A DNA stretch of 64,000 bases from Pseudomonas sp. UFMG81 (GCF_015354575.1 NZ_JACAFQ010000015.1:1-64000); one strand, 5' to 3'; counted from the first letter of the stretch, positions 37,777 through 57,146 are shown. Numbers and translations: made by a program. Notes: generated by a model not told the origin, from the letters alone.

Positions 37777-38280
37777 GTGCGTAAGTTGACCCAACTGGCC
37801 TTCGTGGCCGCGGCGCTGGTCGCCACCCCGGCTTTCGCCGAAATGAAGGTTGCCGTGCTGAACTATCAGATGGCCCTGCTCGAATCCGACGCCGCGAAGA
37901 AGTACGCTGTCGACGCCGAGAAGAAGTTCGGTCCGCAACTGACCAAGCTCAAGGGCCTGGAAAGCAGCGCCAAGGGCATCCAGGACCGCCTGATCAAGGG
38001 TGGCGACAAGATGCCTCAACCAGAGCGCGAGCGCCTGGAGCTTGAATTCAAGCAAAAAGCCCGTGACTTCCAGTTCCAGTCTAAGGAACTGAACGAAGCC
38101 AAGGCCGTTGCCGACCGTGACATGCTCAAGCAGCTCAAACCAAAACTGGATGGCGCTGTCGAGGAAGTGATCAAGAAGGGCGGCTTCGACCTGGTGCTCG
38201 AGCGTGGCGCGGTCATCGATGTCAAACCACAGTACGACATCACCCGCCAGGTCATCGAGCGCATGAACCAAGCCCGTTGA
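37777..38280 (+). CDS. skp: periplasmic chaperone Skp/OmpH
   Basis: 167 residues with a signal peptide ([15 protein letters not shown]). The mature protein starts [16 protein letters not shown], then forms the long charged coiled-coil (about 45-130) of the trimeric Skp jellyfish fold. It holds unfolded outer-membrane proteins for BamA. The start codon is GTG, with CCAGGAG upstream. lpxD begins two bases after its stop. Confidence 0.93.
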   Translation: MRKLTQLAFVAAALVATPAFAEMKVAVLNYQMALLESDAAKKYAVDAEKKFGPQLTKLKGLESSAKGIQDRLIKGGDKMPQPERERLELEFKQKARDFQFQSKELNEAKAVADRDMLKQLKPKLDGAVEEVIKKGGFDLVLERGAVIDVKPQYDITRQVIERMNQAR

Positions 38281-38281
38281 T

Positions 38282-39337
38282 ATGACCCTGACCATGACGC
38301 TCGGCCAGCTGGCCGAAGCCCTCGGGGCGCAACTCAAAGGCCCCGAGGCGCTGCCGATCACCGGGCTGGCCACCTTGCAGGAGGCCGGGCCGGGGCAGCT
38401 GAGCTTCCTCGCCAACAAGCAGTACCGCAAGTTCCTGGACGCCAGTGGCGCCAGCGCGGTGCTGCTCAAGGCCGAGGACGCCGAAGGCTTTGCCGGCAAC
38501 GCGCTGATCGTGGCCGACCCGTATATCGCCTACGCACGCATTTCACACCTGTTCGACCCCAAACCAAAGGCTGTGGCGGGTATTCATCCCAGCGCCGTGG
38601 TACATGAGGACGCCCAGGTGGATGCCAGTGCCAGCATCGGCCCGTTCGCGGTGATCGAGCAGGGTGCGCGCATCGGTGCGAACGTGACGGTCGGCGCCCA
38701 TTGCTTCATCGGCGCTCGTTGCGTCATTGGCGAAGGTGGCTGGCTGGCGCCGCGCGTCACGCTGTACCACGACGTGACCGTCGGCAAGCGCGTGGTTATC
38801 CAGTCCGGCGCGGTCATCGGTGGCGAAGGCTTCGGCTTCGCCAACGAAAAGGGCGTGTGGCAGAAGATCGCCCAGATTGGTGGCGTGACGCTCGGCGACG
38901 ACGTGGAAATCGGCGTCAACACCGCCGTCGACCGTGGCGCGCTGTCCGACACGCGTATCGGCAATGGCGTCAAACTCGACAACCAGATCCAGATCGCCCA
39001 CAACGTGCAGGTCGGTGACCACACGGCGATGGCGGCCTGCGTCGGCATTTCCGGCAGCACCAAGATCGGCAAGCACTGCATGATCGCTGGTGGCGTCGGC
39101 ATGGTCGGGCACATCGATGTGTGCGACAACGTATTCGTTTCCGGCATGACCATGGTCACTCGCTCGATCACCGAGCCGGGCGGCTATTCTTCCGGCACGG
39201 CCATGCAACCGCTGGCCGAATGGCGCAAGAGCGCCGCGCGTATCCGCCAGCTGGACGAGATGTCGAAACGTCTCGGGCAACTGGAGAAACGTGTCGATAC
39301 CGTGACCTCAGGTGGCCAGCCGACATCAGAAGGCTGA
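38282..39337 (+). CDS. lpxD: UDP-3-O-acylglucosamine N-acyltransferase
   Basis: 351 residues, third step of lipid A synthesis: adds an N-linked 3-hydroxyacyl chain from acyl-ACP. The N-terminal uridine-binding domain ([20 protein letters not shown]) is followed by hexapeptide beta-helix repeats and the active-site region [18 protein letters not shown], ending in a C-terminal helix. The preceding skp stop is two bases away. Confidence 0.96.
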   Translation: MTLTMTLGQLAEALGAQLKGPEALPITGLATLQEAGPGQLSFLANKQYRKFLDASGASAVLLKAEDAEGFAGNALIVADPYIAYARISHLFDPKPKAVAGIHPSAVVHEDAQVDASASIGPFAVIEQGARIGANVTVGAHCFIGARCVIGEGGWLAPRVTLYHDVTVGKRVVIQSGAVIGGEGFGFANEKGVWQKIAQIGGVTLGDDVEIGVNTAVDRGALSDTRIGNGVKLDNQIQIAHNVQVGDHTAMAACVGISGSTKIGKHCMIAGGVGMVGHIDVCDNVFVSGMTMVTRSITEPGGYSSGTAMQPLAEWRKSAARIRQLDEMSKRLGQLEKRVDTVTSGGQPTSEG

Positions 39338-39451
39338 TACCATTTCCTGAGCCAGAGTGAACAGTCGCCAGCCGGCTCCTCTTTGGATCTGCAAAAGGAG
39401 CGTGTGGTCAGCACCTGCGCTCCCTATTCTTATTACAGGCTTCCCCCCGAA

Positions 39452-39892
39452 ATGATGGACATCAACGAGATTCGCGAATACCTGCCTCACCGTTACCCGT
39501 TCCTGCTGGTGGACCGCGTTACGGACCTGGATTTCGAGGCCCAGAGCATTCGTGCCTACAAGAATGTCAGCATCAACGAGCCGTTCTTCAACGGCCACTT
39601 CCCGGCGCATCCGATCATGCCCGGCGTGCTGATCATCGAGGCAATGGCCCAGGCGGCCGGGATTCTCGGCTTCAAGATGCTCGACGCCAAGCCGGCGGAC
39701 GGCACCCTCTACTACTTCGTCGGCTCCGACAAGCTGCGCTTCCGTCAGCCGGTGCTGCCAGGCGATCAGCTGGTCCTGGAAGCCAAGTTCCTCAGCCGCA
39801 AGAGCATGATCTGGAAGTTCGAATGCCGCGCCCTGGTTGACGGCAAGCCCGTCTGCTCGGCCGAGATCACCTGCGCGGAACGCTCCCTATGA
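39452..39892 (+). CDS. fabZ: 3-hydroxyacyl-ACP dehydratase FabZ
   Basis: 146 residues from the ATG ATG pair at 39452. Single hotdog-fold dehydratase of fatty-acid elongation that competes with LpxA for 3-hydroxyacyl-ACP. The catalytic pair lies in [10 protein letters not shown] (H49) and [10 protein letters not shown] (E63). Upstream in-frame codons exist from 39383, but they read as a Cys/Tyr-rich leader unlike the family. The last four bases overlap lpxA. Confidence 0.95.
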   Translation: MMDINEIREYLPHRYPFLLVDRVTDLDFEAQSIRAYKNVSINEPFFNGHFPAHPIMPGVLIIEAMAQAAGILGFKMLDAKPADGTLYYFVGSDKLRFRQPVLPGDQLVLEAKFLSRKSMIWKFECRALVDGKPVCSAEITCAERSL

Positions 39893-40665
39893 ATTCGATT
39901 GACCCTCGGGCGATCATCGACCCTTCGGCCAAGCTGGCCGCAGGTGTCGAGGTCGGTCCCTGGTCGATCGTAGGCCCCGATGTGGAAATCGGGGAGGGCA
40001 CCGTCATTGGTCCACACGTGGTGCTCAAGGGGCCGACCCGCATCGGCAAACACAACCGCATCTACCAGTTCAGCTCCATCGGTGAAGACACCCCTGACCT
40101 CAAGTACAAGGGTGAAGCGACGCGCCTGGTGATTGGTGACCATAACGTGATCCGCGAGGGTGTCACCATTCACCGCGGCACCGTGCAGGATCGCTCGGAA
40201 ACCACGCTGGGCGACCACAACCTGATCATGGCCTATGCCCACATCGGCCACGACAGCGTGATCGGCAACCACTGCATCCTGGTCAACAACACCGCGTTGG
40301 CCGGCCATGTGCATGTCGGCGACTACGCCATTCTTTCCGGCTACACCCTGGTGCACCAGTACTGCCACATCGGCGCCCACGCCTTCTCAGGCATGGGCAC
40401 GGCGATCGGCAAGGACGTACCGGCCTACGTTACGGTGTTCGGCAGCCCCGCCGAAGCCCGCAGCATGAACTTCGAAGGCCTGCGCCGTCGTGGTTTCAGC
40501 GACGAGGTGCTGCATGCGCTGCGCCGCGCCTACAAGATCGTCTATCGCCAGGGCCTGACCGTCGAAGAGGCGATCAAGGAGCTGGATGAGCTGGTAAGCC
40601 AGTTCCCCGAAGTCGACCTGTTCCGCCAGTCGATCATCGATTCCGCCCGCGGCATCACTCGCTGA
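39889..40665 (+). CDS. lpxA: UDP-N-acetylglucosamine acyltransferase
   Basis: 258 residues, first step of lipid A synthesis. Hexapeptide beta-helix repeats run from about residue 7 to 190; the catalytic His is H121 in [14 protein letters not shown] helical C-terminal domain ends [10 protein letters not shown]. In Pseudomonas the acyl chain used is 3-hydroxydecanoyl, short compared with E. coli; chain length cannot be read from this sequence by eye. Confidence 0.97.
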   Translation: MNSIDPRAIIDPSAKLAAGVEVGPWSIVGPDVEIGEGTVIGPHVVLKGPTRIGKHNRIYQFSSIGEDTPDLKYKGEATRLVIGDHNVIREGVTIHRGTVQDRSETTLGDHNLIMAYAHIGHDSVIGNHCILVNNTALAGHVHVGDYAILSGYTLVHQYCHIGAHAFSGMGTAIGKDVPAYVTVFGSPAEARSMNFEGLRRRGFSDEVLHALRRAYKIVYRQGLTVEEAIKELDELVSQFPEVDLFRQSIIDSARGITR

Positions 40666-40666
40666 C

Positions 40667-41794
40667 ATGGCTCAGCTCTGTGTTGCACTGGTCGCGGGCG
40701 AGGCCAGCGGCGACATCCTCGGTTCCGGCCTGATGCGCGCCATCAAGGCGCGCCATCCCGATGTGCGCTTCATCGGTGTGGGCGGGCCGTTGATGGAAGC
40801 CGAAGGCATGACCTCCTACTTCCCCATGGAGCGCCTGGCGGTCATGGGCCTGGTGGAAGTGCTGGGGCGCCTGCGCGAGCTGCTCAAGCGGCGCAAGCTG
40901 TTGATCGAGACACTGATCGGCGAAAAGCCTGACGTGTTCATCGGCATCGACGCGCCCGATTTCACCCTCAACATCGAACTCAAGCTGCGTCAGGCCGGAA
41001 TCAAGACCGTGCATTACGTCAGCCCGTCGGTCTGGGCCTGGCGGCAGAAGCGGGTGCTCAAGATCCGCGAAGGCTGCGACCTGATGCTGACCCTGCTGCC
41101 TTTCGAGGCGCGCTTCTATGAAGAGCAGGGCGTGCCGGTGCGTTTCGTTGGGCACCCGCTGGCGGACACCATTCCCCTCGAGGCCGACCGCGCAGCGGCG
41201 CGTGCCGAGCTGGGGCTGGCTGACGGGCCGGTGGTCGCGCTGATGCCTGGCAGCCGTGGCGGCGAAGTGGGGCGCCTGGGGGCGTTGTTTCTCGACGCCG
41301 CCCAGCGCCTGCGTGAGCTGGTGCCTGGGGTGCGCTTCGTGCTGCCCTGCGCCAACGCCGCGCGTCGCGCCCAGGTCGAGCAGATGCTCGCCGGGCGCGA
41401 GCTGCCGCTGACCCTGCTCGACGGCCAGTCGCACCAGGCCCTGGCGGCCTGCGATGCGGTGCTGATCGCCTCCGGTACCGCCACCCTCGAGGCGATGCTG
41501 TACAAGCGCCCGATGGTGGTGGCCTACCGCCTCGCGCCGCTGACGTACTGGATCCTCAAGCGCATGGTCAAGAGCCCCTACGTGTCATTGCCCAACCTGC
41601 TGGCCCAGCGCCTGCTGGTGCCCGAGCTGTTGCAGGACGCCGCCACCAGCGAGGCCCTGGCCCAGACCGTGGCGCCGCTGGTACAGGACGGTTCGCAACA
41701 GACCGACAGCTTTGACCAGATCCACCGAACCCTGCGCCGCGATGCCTCCAACCAGGCGGCTGACGCGGTGCTGGCCCTGTTGAAGGACCGCTGA
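40667..41794 (+). CDS. lpxB: lipid-A-disaccharide synthase
   Basis: 375 residues, GT19 enzyme joining UDP-diacylglucosamine and lipid X into the beta-1,6 disaccharide. It begins [20 protein letters not shown], with [14 protein letters not shown] and [12 protein letters not shown] as later family blocks and [13 protein letters not shown] near the active site. One base separates it from lpxA. Confidence 0.97.
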   Translation: MAQLCVALVAGEASGDILGSGLMRAIKARHPDVRFIGVGGPLMEAEGMTSYFPMERLAVMGLVEVLGRLRELLKRRKLLIETLIGEKPDVFIGIDAPDFTLNIELKLRQAGIKTVHYVSPSVWAWRQKRVLKIREGCDLMLTLLPFEARFYEEQGVPVRFVGHPLADTIPLEADRAAARAELGLADGPVVALMPGSRGGEVGRLGALFLDAAQRLRELVPGVRFVLPCANAARRAQVEQMLAGRELPLTLLDGQSHQALAACDAVLIASGTATLEAMLYKRPMVVAYRLAPLTYWILKRMVKSPYVSLPNLLAQRLLVPELLQDAATSEALAQTVAPLVQDGSQQTDSFDQIHRTLRRDASNQAADAVLALLKDR

Positions 41795-41795
41795 C

Positions 41796-42419
41796 ATGCA
41801 GATGGGACTGGATTTCAACCTGGTCGAGGACCTGGTGGCCGGGGTCGATGAAGTGGGCCGTGGCCCGCTGTGCGGCGCGGTGGTCACCGCCGCGGTGATT
41901 CTCGACCCGAACCGCCCGATCCTTGGCCTGAACGACTCGAAGAAACTCACCGAAGCCAAACGCGAAGCGCTGTTCGACGAGATCTGTGAGAAGGCGCTGA
42001 GCTTCTGCATCGCCCGTGCCGAGGTGGAAGAGATCGACCGCCTGAACATTCTTCAGGCCACCATGCTGGCCATGCAGCGTGCCGTGGAAGGGTTGCACGT
42101 CACGCCGAAACTGGCGCTGATCGACGGCAACCGCTGCCCCAAGCTCGCGGTGCCGGCGGCACCAGTGGTCAAGGGTGATTCCCAGGTGCCGGCCATCGCC
42201 GCCGCGTCGATCCTGGCCAAGGTTACTCGCGATCGCGAAATGAGCGCCTTCGAGCTGATCTACCCGGGGTATGGAATTGGCGGGCACAAGGGGTACCCAA
42301 CCCCAGTGCACCTGGAAGCCTTGGCGCGGCTGGGGCCGACGCCGATCCATCGACGCTCGTTCGCGCCGGTGAGGGCGGCTTGGGAGGCCCGTGAGGGGTT
42401 CTCCAGCTCGTTGATCTGA
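41796..42419 (+). CDS. rnhB: ribonuclease HII
   Basis: 207 residues; removes ribonucleotides from RNA:DNA hybrids. [16 protein letters not shown] carries D18 and E19, followed by the [12 protein letters not shown] block and the DGN and HKGYPTP motifs. It lies between lpxB and dnaE, the same neighbours as in other gammaproteobacteria. A REP pair follows. Confidence 0.96.
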   Translation: MQMGLDFNLVEDLVAGVDEVGRGPLCGAVVTAAVILDPNRPILGLNDSKKLTEAKREALFDEICEKALSFCIARAEVEEIDRLNILQATMLAMQRAVEGLHVTPKLALIDGNRCPKLAVPAAPVVKGDSQVPAIAAASILAKVTRDREMSAFELIYPGYGIGGHKGYPTPVHLEALARLGPTPIHRRSFAPVRAAWEAREGFSSSLI

Positions 42420-42432
42420 TCGTATTGATGCC

Positions 42433-42497
42433 CATCGCGGGGCAAGCCCGCTCCCACGCTCGCTGGTAAAGCGTGGGAGCGGGCTTGCCCCGCGATG
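42433..42497. repeat. REP pair, perfect 28-base arms
   Basis: Arms 42433-42460 and 42470-42497 are perfect reverse complements containing the GCGGGGCAAGCCCGC-type core, with a 9-base loop. They lie between rnhB and dnaE, just upstream of the dnaE -10 box. Confidence 0.9.
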
Positions 42498-42524
42498 CGC
42501 TCAAACACCCTCCGCCATTTACGC

Positions 42525-42530
42525 TACAAT
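42525..42530 (+). promoter_or_regulatory. -10 box of dnaE
   Basis: TACAAT at 42525-42530 lies 37 bases before the dnaE ATG and directly after the REP hairpin that would stop transcription from rnhB. No strong -35 is visible. Confidence 0.4.
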
Positions 42531-42567
42531 CCCGCCCTTGTCGTTCAGCACTGCTACAGGATCCTCC

Positions 42568-46092
<3,525 letters not shown>

Positions 46093-46197
46093 AACGACGT
46101 ATTTTAATCTCGACCTTCATGCGCCTGATCCCTTAAGGTAGGGCGCCACACGGATCAACCGGCCGGCCGCCTGGCCGTAGACCCAAGACGGAAGCCT

Positions 46198-47145
46198 ATG
46201 AACCCGAATTTCCTCGATTTCGAACAGCCGATTGCCGACCTGCAAGCCAAGATCGAAGAGCTGCGCCTGGTGGGCAACGACAACTCGCTGAACATCAGCG
46301 ATGAAATTGCCCGTCTGCAGGACAAGAGCAGCACCCTGACCGAGAGCATCTTCGGCAACCTGACCAGCTGGCAGATCGCCCGCATGGCGCGTCACCCACG
46401 CCGCCCGTACACCCTCGACTACATCGACCACATCTTCACCGAGTTCGAAGAGCTGCACGGCGACCGTCACTTCGCCGACGACGCCGCGATCGTCGGTGGC
46501 ACCGCACGTCTGAACGACAAGCCGGTGATGGTCATCGGCCACCAGAAAGGCCGCGAAGTGCGCGAGAAAGTACGCCGCAACTTCGGCATGCCGCGACCTG
46601 AAGGCTACCGCAAGGCTTGCCGCCTGATGGAAATGGCCGAGCGCTTCAAGATGCCGATCCTGACCTTCATCGATACCCCAGGTGCCTACCCTGGCATCGA
46701 CGCCGAGGAGCGCAACCAGAGCGAAGCCATCGCCTGGAACCTGCGCGTCATGGCGCGCCTGAAGACCCCGATCATCGCCACCGTAATTGGTGAGGGTGGT
46801 TCCGGCGGCGCACTGGCCATCGGTGTGTGCGACCAGCTGAACATGCTGCAGTACTCCACCTACTCGGTGATCTCGCCCGAAGGCTGCGCCTCGATCCTGT
46901 GGAAGACCGCCGACAAGGCCGCCGACGCCGCCGAGGCCATGGGCATCACCGCCGAGCGCCTGAAGAGCCTGAACATCGTCGACAAGGTCATCCAGGAGCC
47001 GCTGGGCGGCGCCCACCGTGACCCGGCCAAGATGTCCGCGAGCATCCGCGCCGACCTGATCGAACAGCTGGACATGCTCGGCAAGCTCGACAACGACGCG
47101 CTGCTCAAGCGCCGTTACGATCGCCTGATGAGCTACGGTCTCTGA
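46198..47145 (+). CDS. accA: acetyl-CoA carboxylase carboxyltransferase subunit alpha
   Basis: 315 residues; with AccD it transfers the carboxyl group from biotin to acetyl-CoA, the first committed step of fatty-acid synthesis. It starts [20 protein letters not shown]. The crotonase-fold core includes [19 protein letters not shown] and [13 protein letters not shown]. Spaced 105 bases after dnaE, so it likely has some promoter of its own. Confidence 0.97.
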   Translation: MNPNFLDFEQPIADLQAKIEELRLVGNDNSLNISDEIARLQDKSSTLTESIFGNLTSWQIARMARHPRRPYTLDYIDHIFTEFEELHGDRHFADDAAIVGGTARLNDKPVMVIGHQKGREVREKVRRNFGMPRPEGYRKACRLMEMAERFKMPILTFIDTPGAYPGIDAEERNQSEAIAWNLRVMARLKTPIIATVIGEGGSGGALAIGVCDQLNMLQYSTYSVISPEGCASILWKTADKAADAAEAMGITAERLKSLNIVDKVIQEPLGGAHRDPAKMSASIRADLIEQLDMLGKLDNDALLKRRYDRLMSYGL

Positions 47146-47162
47146 TCGGTACGGGGCCGCTC

Positions 47163-47260
47163 TGCGCCCCTTCGCGGGCAAGCCCGCTCCCACAGGTACA
47201 GCGCTGCTATTGAGGGTTGCGCCGTCAATGTGGGAGCGGGCTTGCCCGCGAAGGGGCGCA
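47163..47260. repeat. REP pair, perfect 32-base arms
   Basis: Arms 47163-47194 and 47229-47260 are perfect reverse complements with the GCGGGCAAGCCCGC core. They fill most of the accA-tilS gap; their right end lies 38 bases before the tilS start. Confidence 0.9.
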
Positions 47261-47297
47261 TAGCGCACCCGGCAACCCCGAGCCCTGTGAGGCCCTG

Positions 47298-48581
47298 ATG
47301 CTCAACCTCACCCCCTGGCTTTCAGCCCCCGCCTGGTACATCGCCTTCTCCGGCGGCCTCGACTCCACCGTCCTCCTGCACCTGCTGGCCGACTACGCCC
47401 GCAACTACCCCGCGCCGCCGCTGCGTGCCGTCCATGTGCATCATGGTCTGCAAGTTGCCGCCGATGCATGGCCAGCCCACTGCAAGACCGTCTGTGATGC
47501 CCTGGGCATCGAACTCGACGTTATTCATGTTCAGGCAGCCCCGGGTGCCAGTCTTGAGCAGACTGCCCGCAATGCCCGTTACACCGCGTTCGAAAAGCTG
47601 CTTGCCCCAGGCGCGGTAATGTTCACCGGCCAGCACCGCGACGACCAGGCCGAGACCCTGCTGTTTCGTCTGCTGCGCGGCGCCGGCCTGCGTGGGCTGA
47701 CGGCGATGCCCGTTGCCAGGGCGCTGGGGCAGGGCAGCCTGGTGCGGCCGCTGCTGAAACTGTCGCGCCAGCAATTGCACACCTACGCCATCAGCCATGG
47801 GCTGGTGTGGGTCGAGGATCCGTCCAACGCCGACACCGCTTTCGCCCGCAACTTCCTGCGTGGCAAAGTCTTCCCACTGCTGCATGAGCGCTGGCCACAG
47901 GCCGAAGGCAACCTGGCGCGCAGCGCCGAACACCTGGGCGAGGCACTGGGGCTGCTGGATGAACTGGCTGCCGATGACCTTGAAGCGGCCTGCGGCAATG
48001 CGCCGCTGCCTTGGCTCGGGCTGGACTCCCTCGACCTTGCGGCCCTCGCCATGCTGTCGCCGGCGCGCCAGCGCAACGCCTTGCAGTACTGGCTCAGCCA
48101 GCGCTCCCGGTTGCCCGACAGCCGTCATTGGGCGGGCTGGCACGACCTGCGTGACGCGGCGCCCGATGCCTGCCCAGTGTGGCGCCTGACCGATGGCGAA
48201 CTGCATCGCAGCCACGGACGCCTCTGGTGGTTGAGCGGGGCATGGCTAGGCAAGGTGCCTGCCGGGCTGGCGTGGCCCGACCCTGGCCAGGCGTTTTCCC
48301 TGCCTGGCAATGGCCGTGTCTGGCTGACAGGCGGCCAGGGCGGCGCTGACTTGCGCATTACCTATCGCCGTGGCGGTGAAGTTATCCAGGTGCCCGGCCG
48401 TGGCCGACGCGATCTCAAACGCCTGCTCAACGAAGCACAGGTCCCGCACTTCGTGCGCCCGCGCCTGCCGCTGCTGTGGCGCGGCGATCAGCTGGTCGCG
48501 GTGGCCAATCTGCATGGGCTCGGGCAGGCGGATTGCCAGCTGCACTGGCAGCCACCAACCTGCGTGCAAGGTTTGAGCTGA
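47298..48581 (+). CDS. tilS: tRNA(Ile)-lysidine synthase
   Basis: 427 residues; attaches lysine to C34 of the AUA-reading tRNA-Ile. The PP-loop ATP site is SGGLDS (18-23), then HHGLQVAADAW and HQRDDQAETLLFRL-like segment GQHRDDQAET. Middle substrate-binding and C-terminal TilS domains (YRRGGEVIQVPGRGRRDLKR) complete it. The start at 47298 has GTGAGGC upstream; reading further 5' would enter the REP. Confidence 0.95.
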   Translation: MLNLTPWLSAPAWYIAFSGGLDSTVLLHLLADYARNYPAPPLRAVHVHHGLQVAADAWPAHCKTVCDALGIELDVIHVQAAPGASLEQTARNARYTAFEKLLAPGAVMFTGQHRDDQAETLLFRLLRGAGLRGLTAMPVARALGQGSLVRPLLKLSRQQLHTYAISHGLVWVEDPSNADTAFARNFLRGKVFPLLHERWPQAEGNLARSAEHLGEALGLLDELAADDLEAACGNAPLPWLGLDSLDLAALAMLSPARQRNALQYWLSQRSRLPDSRHWAGWHDLRDAAPDACPVWRLTDGELHRSHGRLWWLSGAWLGKVPAGLAWPDPGQAFSLPGNGRVWLTGGQGGADLRITYRRGGEVIQVPGRGRRDLKRLLNEAQVPHFVRPRLPLLWRGDQLVAVANLHGLGQADCQLHWQPPTCVQGLS

Positions 48582-51328
<2,747 letters not shown>

Positions 51329-51363
51329 AGCTCATTTCTCGGGTAAAGTACCGCCCGTTCCAA

Positions 51364-51385
51364 CCCCTGACCTATCGGTCAGGGG
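51364..51385 (+). terminator. hairpin between kdsA and eno
   Basis: CCCCTGACC (51364-51372) pairs with GGTCAGGGG (51377-51385) around TATC. The stem is strong, but the T-run is short (CTCCCTTC), so termination may be partial. Confidence 0.6.
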
Positions 51386-51425
51386 CTCCCTTCGCCAGGC
51401 CTGCCCGTGCCATGTCGCCTGGTGA

Positions 51426-52772
<1,347 letters not shown>

Positions 52773-52856
52773 GCAAGAGATGGTAAAAAGGCAGCAGCCG
52801 GGGCAGCCTGAACGTTCGTACTGAACTTTCAGGCGTCTCCCACGGGTTTCTGTCGA

Positions 52857-52882
52857 CGAAGCCTGGCCTCGGCCAGGCTTCG
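52857..52882 (+). terminator. hairpin between eno and ftsB
   Basis: CGAAGCCTGGCC (52857-52868) pairs perfectly with GGCCAGGCTTCG (52871-52882). There is no U-tract after it (TGCTATCG), so it may stabilise the eno mRNA 3' end or terminate weakly. Confidence 0.55.
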
Positions 52883-52928
52883 TGCTATCGGAAGCTCGCT
52901 GCGGCGGCCTTAATACCTGGAAATCTTC

Positions 52929-53210
52929 ATGCGCAGTCCCTATTGGTTGTTCCTCGTCCTGCTCCTGCTGCTCGGCGGCCTGCAATATCGCCTTTGGGTC
53001 GGTAATGGCAGCCTGGCGCAAGTGACCGAGCTCAAGCAGCAGATTGACGAACAGCACGCCGAGAACGAACGGCTGCTGGAGCGCAATCGCGTGCTCGATG
53101 CTGAGGTACTGGAGTTGAAGAAAGGTATGGAGACCGTGGAAGAACGGGCTCGTCATGAACTGGGGATGGTCAAGGAAGGCGAAACCCTCTACCAGCTGCC
53201 GCAAAAATGA
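52929..53210 (+). CDS. ftsB: cell division protein FtsB
   Basis: 93 residues: a short cytosolic tip (MRSPYW), one membrane helix (LFLVLLLLLGGLQYRLWV) and a periplasmic coiled coil (about 28-70). The conserved RARHELGMVKEGE box binds FtsL/FtsQ. Part of the divisome FtsQBL complex. Overlaps ispD by four bases, the usual ftsB-ispD pairing. Confidence 0.95.
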   Translation: MRSPYWLFLVLLLLLGGLQYRLWVGNGSLAQVTELKQQIDEQHAENERLLERNRVLDAEVLELKKGMETVEERARHELGMVKEGETLYQLPQK

Positions 53211-53914
53211 CTCATGTATTGCCGGCCTTCTGGGCCGTGATTCCTGCTGCGGGCGTTGGTGCCCGCATGGCTGCCGACCGCCCCAAGCAGTACCTGCAAC
53301 TGGGCGGGCAGACCATCCTCGAGCATAGCCTCGACTGTTTTCTTGGCCACCCCGCGCTCAAGGGCGTGGTGGTCAGCATTGCCGATGATGACCCGTACTG
53401 GCCCGGCCTGCGTTGCGCCAGCGATGGGCGCATCCAGCGTGCGGCCGGTGGCCGCGAGCGGGCCGATTCGGTGCTCAATGCGTTGTTGCTGCTGCACGCC
53501 CAAGGGGCGAGCGATGACGACTGGGTGTTGGTGCACGATGCGGCGCGGCCGAACCTGGCGCGTAGCGATCTGGACAAGTTGCTGTCAACCCTGGCTGACG
53601 ACCCGGTCGGTGGCTTGCTGGCCGTCCCTGCTCGGGACACGCTCAAGCGTGCCGACGGCGAGGGGAGGGTAGCGGCGACGGTCGATCGCAGCACCGTCTG
53701 GCAGGCCTACACCCCGCAGATGTTCCGCCTTGGGATGCTGCACGGGGCGCTGGCCGAGTGCCTGGTGTCCGATGTGGCGGTTACCGACGAGTCGTCTGCG
53801 GTCGAATGGGCCGGGTATGCCCCGCGCCTGGTTGAAGGGCGCAGCGACAATATCAAGGTGACTCGGCCGGAAGATTTGGAGTGGTTGCGCCAGCGTTGGG
53901 CCGCTCGACGCTGA
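53207..53914 (+). CDS. ispD: 2-C-methyl-D-erythritol 4-phosphate cytidylyltransferase
   Basis: 235 residues; third enzyme of the MEP path, forming CDP-ME from MEP and CTP. The nucleotide-binding start is VIPAAGVGARMAADRPKQYL (11-30). VHDAARPNLA and VTDESSAVEW are further signatures. It is followed by a REP pair and a convergent LysR gene. Confidence 0.96.
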   Translation: MTHVLPAFWAVIPAAGVGARMAADRPKQYLQLGGQTILEHSLDCFLGHPALKGVVVSIADDDPYWPGLRCASDGRIQRAAGGRERADSVLNALLLLHAQGASDDDWVLVHDAARPNLARSDLDKLLSTLADDPVGGLLAVPARDTLKRADGEGRVAATVDRSTVWQAYTPQMFRLGMLHGALAECLVSDVAVTDESSAVEWAGYAPRLVEGRSDNIKVTRPEDLEWLRQRWAARR

Positions 53915-53931
53915 AGCTTCAGTGCAGCAAT

Positions 53932-54025
53932 GGCCCTTTCGCGGGCAAGCCCGATCCCACAGGATCTCCACTTGTTTTGAAATCTGTGGGGTCCCTGTGG
54001 GAGCGGGCTTGCCCGCGAAGAGGCC
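53932..54025. repeat. REP pair between convergent ispD and lysR
   Basis: Arms 53932-53963 and 53993-54025 match as reverse complements with a few mismatches (the left copy has CCGATCCCAC where the right pairs CCGCTCCCAC). GCGGGCAAGCCCG core. It lies between two gene ends and so fits a two-way terminator. Confidence 0.85.
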
Positions 54026-54046
54026 GGTAAACCCAGCACACGTCAT

Positions 54047-54943
54047 TCAGCCCTGCCGATATTCCGGCAACTGCGCCAACCCTTCCTTGAGGTAGTCCAC
54101 CAACCGCCGCACCTTCGGCGACAGATGCCGCTGCTGCGGATACAGCGCCCACACCGCCGTATTGGGCGGCTGGTGCCCTTCGAGCAGCGACACCAGCGCC
54201 CCGTTGTGCAGATGCTCCAGCACGTAATAGTCCGGCAGCTGGCACAACCCCATCCCCTGCAACGCCGCATCCAGAACCGCCTGCCCGCTGTTGCAGCGCC
54301 AGTTACCTTGCACCCGCTGGCTGAACTCCCGCCCATCCTGCTGCAGCGCCCACAAGTCGGAGCTACCGATCAGGCAGTTATGCCGCGCCAGCTCCGACAG
54401 GCTATGGGGCCGTCCATAGCGCTCCAGGTAGGCGGGCGATGCGCACAGGTACATGCGCCGCGGCGCCAGGCGCGTGGCCACCAGCCGCGAATCTTGCAGG
54501 CGCCCCAGGCGGATGGCCAGGTCCATGCCCTCATGCAACAGGTCCAGGGTGCGGTTGCTCAACTCAACGTCGACCCGCAGTTGCGGGTACAGGCCCATGA
54601 ACCGCGTCACCAACGGCACGATGAAACGTTCGCCATAAGCCACGGCACAGGTCATGCGCAGCAAACCCTTCGGTTCACTGGCCAGGTCGCCCATGGCGCG
54701 CAGGGCCTCTTCACGGCCGTCTTGCAGGCGCTGGCAATGTTGCAGGAAGGTCTGGCCCGCCTCGCTCAGCGTGACCCGCCGCGTGCTGCGATAGAGCAGG
54801 CGGGTCTGCAAGCGCTCTTCGAGGCGGGCGATCTGGCGGCTGATATGCGACGAGGACACCCCCAGGCGCTCTGCAGCCGCCGTGAACTGGCCTGACTCGG
54901 CAACGGCGACGAATTCGTCGATGCCTTCCCAGCGACTGCTCAT
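54047..54943 (-). CDS. LysR-family regulator next to frmA-fghA
   Basis: 298 residues. The N-terminal winged helix is at about 4-62 (FVAVAESGQFTAAAERLGVS, then SHISRQIARLEERL). The C-terminal effector domain runs from about 90 onward. It is divergent from frmA with a 109-base gap that holds a palindrome. In E. coli the formaldehyde operon uses FrmR instead, so a LysR-type activator here would be a different logic. The effector is not known. Confidence 0.9.
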   Translation of the reverse strand: MSSRWEGIDEFVAVAESGQFTAAAERLGVSSSHISRQIARLEERLQTRLLYRSTRRVTLSEAGQTFLQHCQRLQDGREEALRAMGDLASEPKGLLRMTCAVAYGERFIVPLVTRFMGLYPQLRVDVELSNRTLDLLHEGMDLAIRLGRLQDSRLVATRLAPRRMYLCASPAYLERYGRPHSLSELARHNCLIGSSDLWALQQDGREFSQRVQGNWRCNSGQAVLDAALQGMGLCQLPDYYVLEHLHNGALVSLLEGHQPPNTAVWALYPQQRHLSPKVRRLVDYLKEGLAQLPEYRQG

Positions 54944-54987
54944 TGATTATCCCTGCATGGCAATAATGTTTTGTGATCTGCTGGATT

Positions 54988-56165
<1,178 letters not shown>

Positions 56166-56174
56166 GGCCTTGCC

Positions 56175-57023
56175 ATGACGCTGGAAAACATCTCCTGCCA
56201 GAAAAGCTTCGGCGGCTGGCACAAGCGCTACCGGCACACCTCCAAGGTGCTTGGCTGCGACATGGTGTTCGCCGTGTACTTGCCACCCCAGGCCGAGCAA
56301 GGCGAAAAGCTGCCGGTGCTGTACTGGCTCAGCGGCCTGACCTGCACCGACGAGAACTTCATGCAGAAGGCCGGCGCCCAGCGTCTGGCCGCGGAACTCG
56401 GGCTGATCATCGTCGCCCCCGACACCAGCCCGCGCGGTGAAGGGGTGCCGGGTGACCCGGATGGCGCGTGGGATTTTGGCCTGGGTGCCGGCTTCTACCT
56501 CAACGCCACCCAGCAGCCCTGGGCCCAGCACTACCGCATGCACGACTACGTGGTGGACGAGCTGCCGGCGTTGATCGAGGCGCACTTCCCGGCCTCCGAC
56601 CAGCGCAGCATCAGCGGTCACTCCATGGGCGGGCATGGCGCGCTGGTGTGCGCGCTGCGCAATCCGGGGCGTTACCGTTCGGTGTCGGCGTTCTCCCCCA
56701 TCAGCAACCCGATGGATTGCCCGTGGGGTGAGAAGGCGTTCTCTCGATATCTCGGTGAAGACCGGGCGCGCTGGCGCGAGTGGGATGCCAGTGTGTTGCT
56801 GGCCGAGGCTAGCGAATGTCCGCCGTTGCTGGTGGACCAGGGCGATCGTGACGACTTCCTGGAAAAGCAGCTCAAGCCGCAGGCGCTGGAGCAGGCCGCG
56901 CGCAAGGGCGGCCACCGGCTGACCCTGCGCTTGCAGCCGGGCTATGACCACAGCTACTACTTCATCGCCAGCTTCATCGATGAGCACCTGCGCCATCATG
57001 CGGTGGCATTGGGGAGGGTGTAG
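56175..57023 (+). CDS. fghA: S-formylglutathione hydrolase
   Basis: 282 residues of the esterase D type. It hydrolyses S-formylglutathione to formate and glutathione, completing formaldehyde detoxification after FrmA. Nucleophile S150 lies in [13 protein letters not shown]; the catalytic His is in [10 protein letters not shown] and the Asp in VDQGDRDDF. Two-gene operon with frmA, followed by a REP pair and a strong terminator. Confidence 0.96.
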   Translation: MTLENISCQKSFGGWHKRYRHTSKVLGCDMVFAVYLPPQAEQGEKLPVLYWLSGLTCTDENFMQKAGAQRLAAELGLIIVAPDTSPRGEGVPGDPDGAWDFGLGAGFYLNATQQPWAQHYRMHDYVVDELPALIEAHFPASDQRSISGHSMGGHGALVCALRNPGRYRSVSAFSPISNPMDCPWGEKAFSRYLGEDRARWREWDASVLLAEASECPPLLVDQGDRDDFLEKQLKPQALEQAARKGGHRLTLRLQPGYDHSYYFIASFIDEHLRHHAVALGRV

Positions 57024-57046
57024 GCCGTAGTCGCGAGGTCGGCCTG

Positions 57047-57104
57047 ATCGCCGGCAAGCCGGCTCCCACAATGCGGTCCTTGTGGGAGCCGGCTTGCCGG
57101 CGAT
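57047..57104. repeat. REP pair, perfect 24-base arms (GCCGGCAAGCCGGC type)
   Basis: Arms 57047-57070 and 57081-57104 are perfect reverse complements with a 10-base loop. The core is GCCGGCAAGCCGGC rather than the GCGGGCAAGCCCGC found at most loci. It lies between fghA and ispF. Confidence 0.9.
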
Positions 57105-57146
57105 GGGCTGCGAAGCAGCCCCAACACCTCAAAAGCAGGTAGAATC

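Noticed and set aside
42538..42567. Longer DnaE N-terminus
   Set aside because: Ten codons before the universal MSVSFVHLRVHSEF begin too near the -10 box to be translated.
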